From NCBI GenBank assembly GCA_017431755.1, contig JAFRKM010000002.1, positions 1 to 8,950 of the forward strand: a stretch of 8,950 nt of DNA. The letters are read 5' to 3'. Source of the stretch: Clostridia bacterium (lineage in GTDB: Bacteria; Bacillota; Clostridia; Oscillospirales; Acutalibacteraceae). Numbering within the stretch: the first letter of the stretch is position 1; the number at the start of each line of letters is the position of its first letter. The position numbers were made by a program, and so were the translations under genes. Positions 6,732-8,950 of the stretch are shown here, one piece after another. Below the pieces are notes generated by a model. That model was given only the letters and a program-made list of their open reading frames with translations, was not told the origin of the DNA and made no database searches.

Positions 6732-8144
6732 TTACCTATCCTCAACATTACATTTGGAATTGCAGTCAATCGAATTCATTATATAGCCTAAAAACAACCA
6801 GAAGAAAAATGAACCAAGTGTTGTTATAAATAATATTTCAGACAAAAACATACCCGAAGCTGCAACGCAAAGCGCAGATATAACCAGCGAATTAAAAAAT
6901 GGATCATCCACTGAAAAACGATTTTTGATGTAATATTTTATAATCAAATATGCTGATTTAATAAGAAAACACCCTAAAAACAGCGCACCAAACAAACCTG
7001 TATAAAGTAGAACAGCAACATAAAAATTATGCGCGTCATACCCACGAGTAACTATAAACGCACCCGGCAACACATCTTTTGCATAAACGAGTGCATTTCT
7101 TGGCGATGCACCAAAAGCCCAAGACGTTTTAAAAATTTCTAAAGCGCTACCCCAAATTCTAAATCTTAAATTTGAAATATCCGTACTTTCCGCAACGTCT
7201 GGTCTTTCCATAGAAACCTGATGAAAAATAAAGCTAGATGAACCATGATCCGGTTCAGAAACACTACTAAAAAATGATGGCGTATAGGAAAACAATTCTC
7301 TAGAATATTCAATTAAATAATGTATAGACACACATAAACAGATCGCTATAAGAATTCTAATAAATACCATATAAAATTTGCCACTTGGTTTAAATTTATA
7401 GCTATACACAAAACCAGAAACCAGCGCCACCAAAAGCAAACAAACCTCACCAGTCCTTGAAGCGCCCAAAACTATATAAATAAACTGCACGATTATATTA
7501 GCTATGCATATCGCTCGCATTAATTTGCTTTGATTTTTGTAATTTAGTATTGCAACTGAAAAAATAATTGTTAAAATTGAAATAACTGACGCATAATTGG
7601 GATCTGAAAAAAATCCAAAAAGTCGATTTTCAATACACCCAACAAGAATTCGCGTACCACTAACATAAAATATATTGGAATACTGGATCAAAAAAGTTAT
7701 TACAGACGCAACGGCAACAATCATCCACACTATAATCAAAATTTTTTGCAAACGAATAATTATTTTCTTTGTTACTTCTTTTCCATTAATAGTTACAAAC
7801 GGATATAAAAAGAAAAGGCTTACAAAAATGGAAATCAGCGCTTTTAAATTTCCGCCCCAACCGTATTCAATATAAATAAGGCATGAAATAGTGCATGAAA
7901 CAGTAAAAAATAACAAATACATCAAATTTGGTGTTTTATAAATCTTTTTACTATTAATTAAATCCAACCCAACAAATAAAACCGCAAAAAAAGATATGCC
8001 TATAAACGCGGCACTATCCAGTTTATGCGGCAAAGCCCAATATAAATTTATAAACCTGCCAATTAGCACTATTAAGAAAAAAAACACTGAAAAAATTTTG
8101 ATTTTATCATAATATTTTGTATCGGCTAATCTTGATATTTCCAT
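6732..8144 (-). CDS. O-antigen polymerase/ligase-like membrane protein (Wzy type)
   Basis: Polytopic 470-residue membrane protein, probably the polymerase that joins flipped repeat units into a surface polysaccharide on the outer face of the membrane. About ten or more hydrophobic segments span most of its length. They are interrupted by one large polar loop (about residues 280-335), as is usual for the Wzy_C/O-antigen ligase family. Family-like motifs are GFFSDPNYAS (177-186), GASRTGE (227-233), RFRIWGSALEIF (327-338) with a following FGASPRN, and DAHNFYVAVLLYTGLFG (370-386) with the conserved histidine. The ATG at 8144 is the first possible start, because an in-frame TGA lies three codons upstream. 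Its Shine-Dalgarno (GGGTGA) is weak, so translation may depend partly on the upstream gene. Only 5 bases separate it from the flippase gene. A ligase acting on another acceptor is possible; sequence alone does not separate the two roles. Confidence 0.86.
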   Translation of the reverse strand: MEISRLADTKYYDKIKIFSVFFFLIVLIGRFINLYWALPHKLDSAAFIGISFFAVLFVGLDLINSKKIYKTPNLMYLLFFTVSCTISCLIYIEYGWGGNLKALISIFVSLFFLYPFVTINGKEVTKKIIIRLQKILIIVWMIVAVASVITFLIQYSNIFYVSGTRILVGCIENRLFGFFSDPNYASVISILTIIFSVAILNYKNQSKLMRAICIANIIVQFIYIVLGASRTGEVCLLLVALVSGFVYSYKFKPSGKFYMVFIRILIAICLCVSIHYLIEYSRELFSYTPSFFSSVSEPDHGSSSFIFHQVSMERPDVAESTDISNLRFRIWGSALEIFKTSWAFGASPRNALVYAKDVLPGAFIVTRGYDAHNFYVAVLLYTGLFGALFLGCFLIKSAYLIIKYYIKNRFSVDDPFFNSLVISALCVAASGMFLSEILFITTLGSFFFWLFLGYIMNSIDCNSKCNVEDR

Positions 8145-8167
8145 TAATTTTCACCCACATTTTAATA

Positions 8168-8950
8168 TTATAAATTTTTTATAAAATTTATCCATTTCAC
8201 AATAACATTTGATTTTTTAAACTTTTCTATATTATTTTGTGAATTTTTAGAAAATCGCTCTCTAAGGCTGCTATCTTCTATAAGTTGACAAATTTTTTCT
8301 GCCATCCTTAATTTATTATAGCACGGAATTAAATATCCGTCCATTCCATTACAAATAATTTCAGAAGGGCCCGCAACACAATCGAAACTTACAAGCGGCA
8401 AAGAATTTGCTTTAGCTTCTAATAATACCAAAGAAAAGCCCTCACGATAAGACGTTAAAACAAAAATTCCGTAATCTTTATATTTGCTATACATATTATC
8501 TGCCATGCCTTTTAATTTAACATTTTTTTCTAATTTCAGTTTTTTAATTTTAGAATTTATATTATTAAATTCCGGACCATCTCCAAAAATGTGCCACTGC
8601 CAATCATAATGCTTTTCAAAAACAATTTTTGCAACATAAAGAAGCATATCAAAGCCTTTTTCAGGGGTAAATCTACCTGAAGAAAGTATAAGCTTTGAAT
8701 CTGCTTTATAATTTCCTTTAGTCTTTAAAATTTCTTCATCTATAAAATTTGGTATGGTTTTTATTTTGTCTTCTTTAACACCAAATATTTTATGATATTC
8801 ATTTTTTGTATGATTTGTAAGAACTACTATCTTATCGCTAAATTTTGCTGCGATTTTTCTAAAGAAAGTTGCTTTTTTATCTTTAATCTGATTGCTAAGC
8901 GCCCCGTGGTCACAAAAAACAAATCTGCTTTTTACAAAAAGTTTAAGTGG
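8168..8950 (-). CDS. Glycosyltransferase family 4 (GT-B fold), 5' end cut by window edge
   Basis: Retaining GT4 glycosyltransferase that probably adds a sugar to a growing lipid-linked polysaccharide repeat unit at the cytoplasmic face of the membrane. The frame is open from the stop codon to the window edge (260 codons seen), so the N-terminal nucleotide-sugar-independent half is partly missing. The first in-frame ATG (8645-8647) is not the start, because the 101 codons before it read as good GT4 sequence, including DHGALSNQ and the strand SSGRFTPEKGFD that opens the donor-binding domain. Further motifs are FGDGPEF and REGFSLVLLEA, which holds the E-x7-E signature (E170 and E178 of the fragment). 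The following SFDCVAGPSEII is typical of the AmsD/WcaL-like branch. The stop lies 23 bases before the Wzy-like gene. Family is certain; donor, acceptor and linkage cannot be told. Confidence 0.93.
   Translation of the reverse strand, partial: PLKLFVKSRFVFCDHGALSNQIKDKKATFFRKIAAKFSDKIVVLTNHTKNEYHKIFGVKEDKIKTIPNFIDEEILKTKGNYKADSKLILSSGRFTPEKGFDMLLYVAKIVFEKHYDWQWHIFGDGPEFNNINSKIKKLKLEKNVKLKGMADNMYSKYKDYGIFVLTSYREGFSLVLLEAKANSLPLVSFDCVAGPSEIICNGMDGYLIPCYNKLRMAEKICQLIEDSSLRERFSKNSQNNIEKFKKSNVIVKWINFIKNL

Noticed and set aside
7675..7875. Plus-strand open frame of 66 codons
   Set aside because: It is antisense to the Wzy-like gene and has no supporting signals.
8168..8647. Glycosyltransferase start at the internal Met (8647), giving a 159-residue protein
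   Set aside because: The frame stays open to the window edge and the extra 101 codons are clear GT4 sequence, so the gene is longer and truncated by the window.
1..8950. CRISPR arrays, tRNA or rRNA genes, insertion sequences, phage genes
   Set aside because: No regular spaced repeats, cloverleaf-like segments, transposase motifs or phage proteins were seen on either strand; nearly all the DNA is explained by six ordinary coding genes.

Overview
The window looks like chromosomal DNA from a low-GC Gram-positive bacterium, most likely of class Clostridia. By eye the base composition is strongly AT-rich. The Shine-Dalgarno sequences are strong and AGGAGG-like, and the one clear promoter is of the vegetative sigma-A type. 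The ABC transporter, the flippase and the FHA-RodA protein all resemble Clostridia/Firmicutes families. The species cannot be named from the sequence.

All six genes lie on the minus strand, so transcription runs from high to low coordinates. The first block (8950 to 3460) holds, in order, a GT4 glycosyltransferase cut by the window edge (8168-8950), a Wzy-type O-antigen polymerase/ligase-like membrane protein (6732-8144), a Wzx/MOP-type flippase (5137-6726) and a RodA/FtsW-family SEDS protein with an N-terminal FHA domain (3460-5121). A monofunctional class B penicillin-binding protein follows (2045-3442). Gaps between these five genes are only 5 to 23 bases, so they are probably one operon whose promoter lies beyond the right edge.

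After a 93-base gap with a well-formed sigma-A promoter (TTGACT, 17 bases, TATCAT) comes a second unit. It is a BcrA-like ABC ATPase (989-1951) and its ABC-2 permease (189-986), closed by a rho-independent terminator (141-177). Positions 1-140 are AT-rich and show no gene.

Functionally the window joins two envelope jobs. The GT4, Wzx and Wzy proteins are what is expected for building a lipid-linked repeat unit, flipping it across the membrane and polymerising it into a surface polysaccharide. The SEDS protein and the class B PBP are the usual pair for peptidoglycan glycan polymerisation and crosslinking. The FHA domain suggests that the SEDS enzyme is steered by Ser/Thr phosphorylation, by analogy with the FHA/RodA/PbpA loci of Actinobacteria; no kinase or phosphatase is in the window. 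The downstream ABC exporter, with its own promoter, resembles bacitracin/lantibiotic self-protection transporters, but its substrate is unknown. The most interesting features are the FHA-SEDS fusion with its partner PBP and their placement inside a surface-polysaccharide operon.
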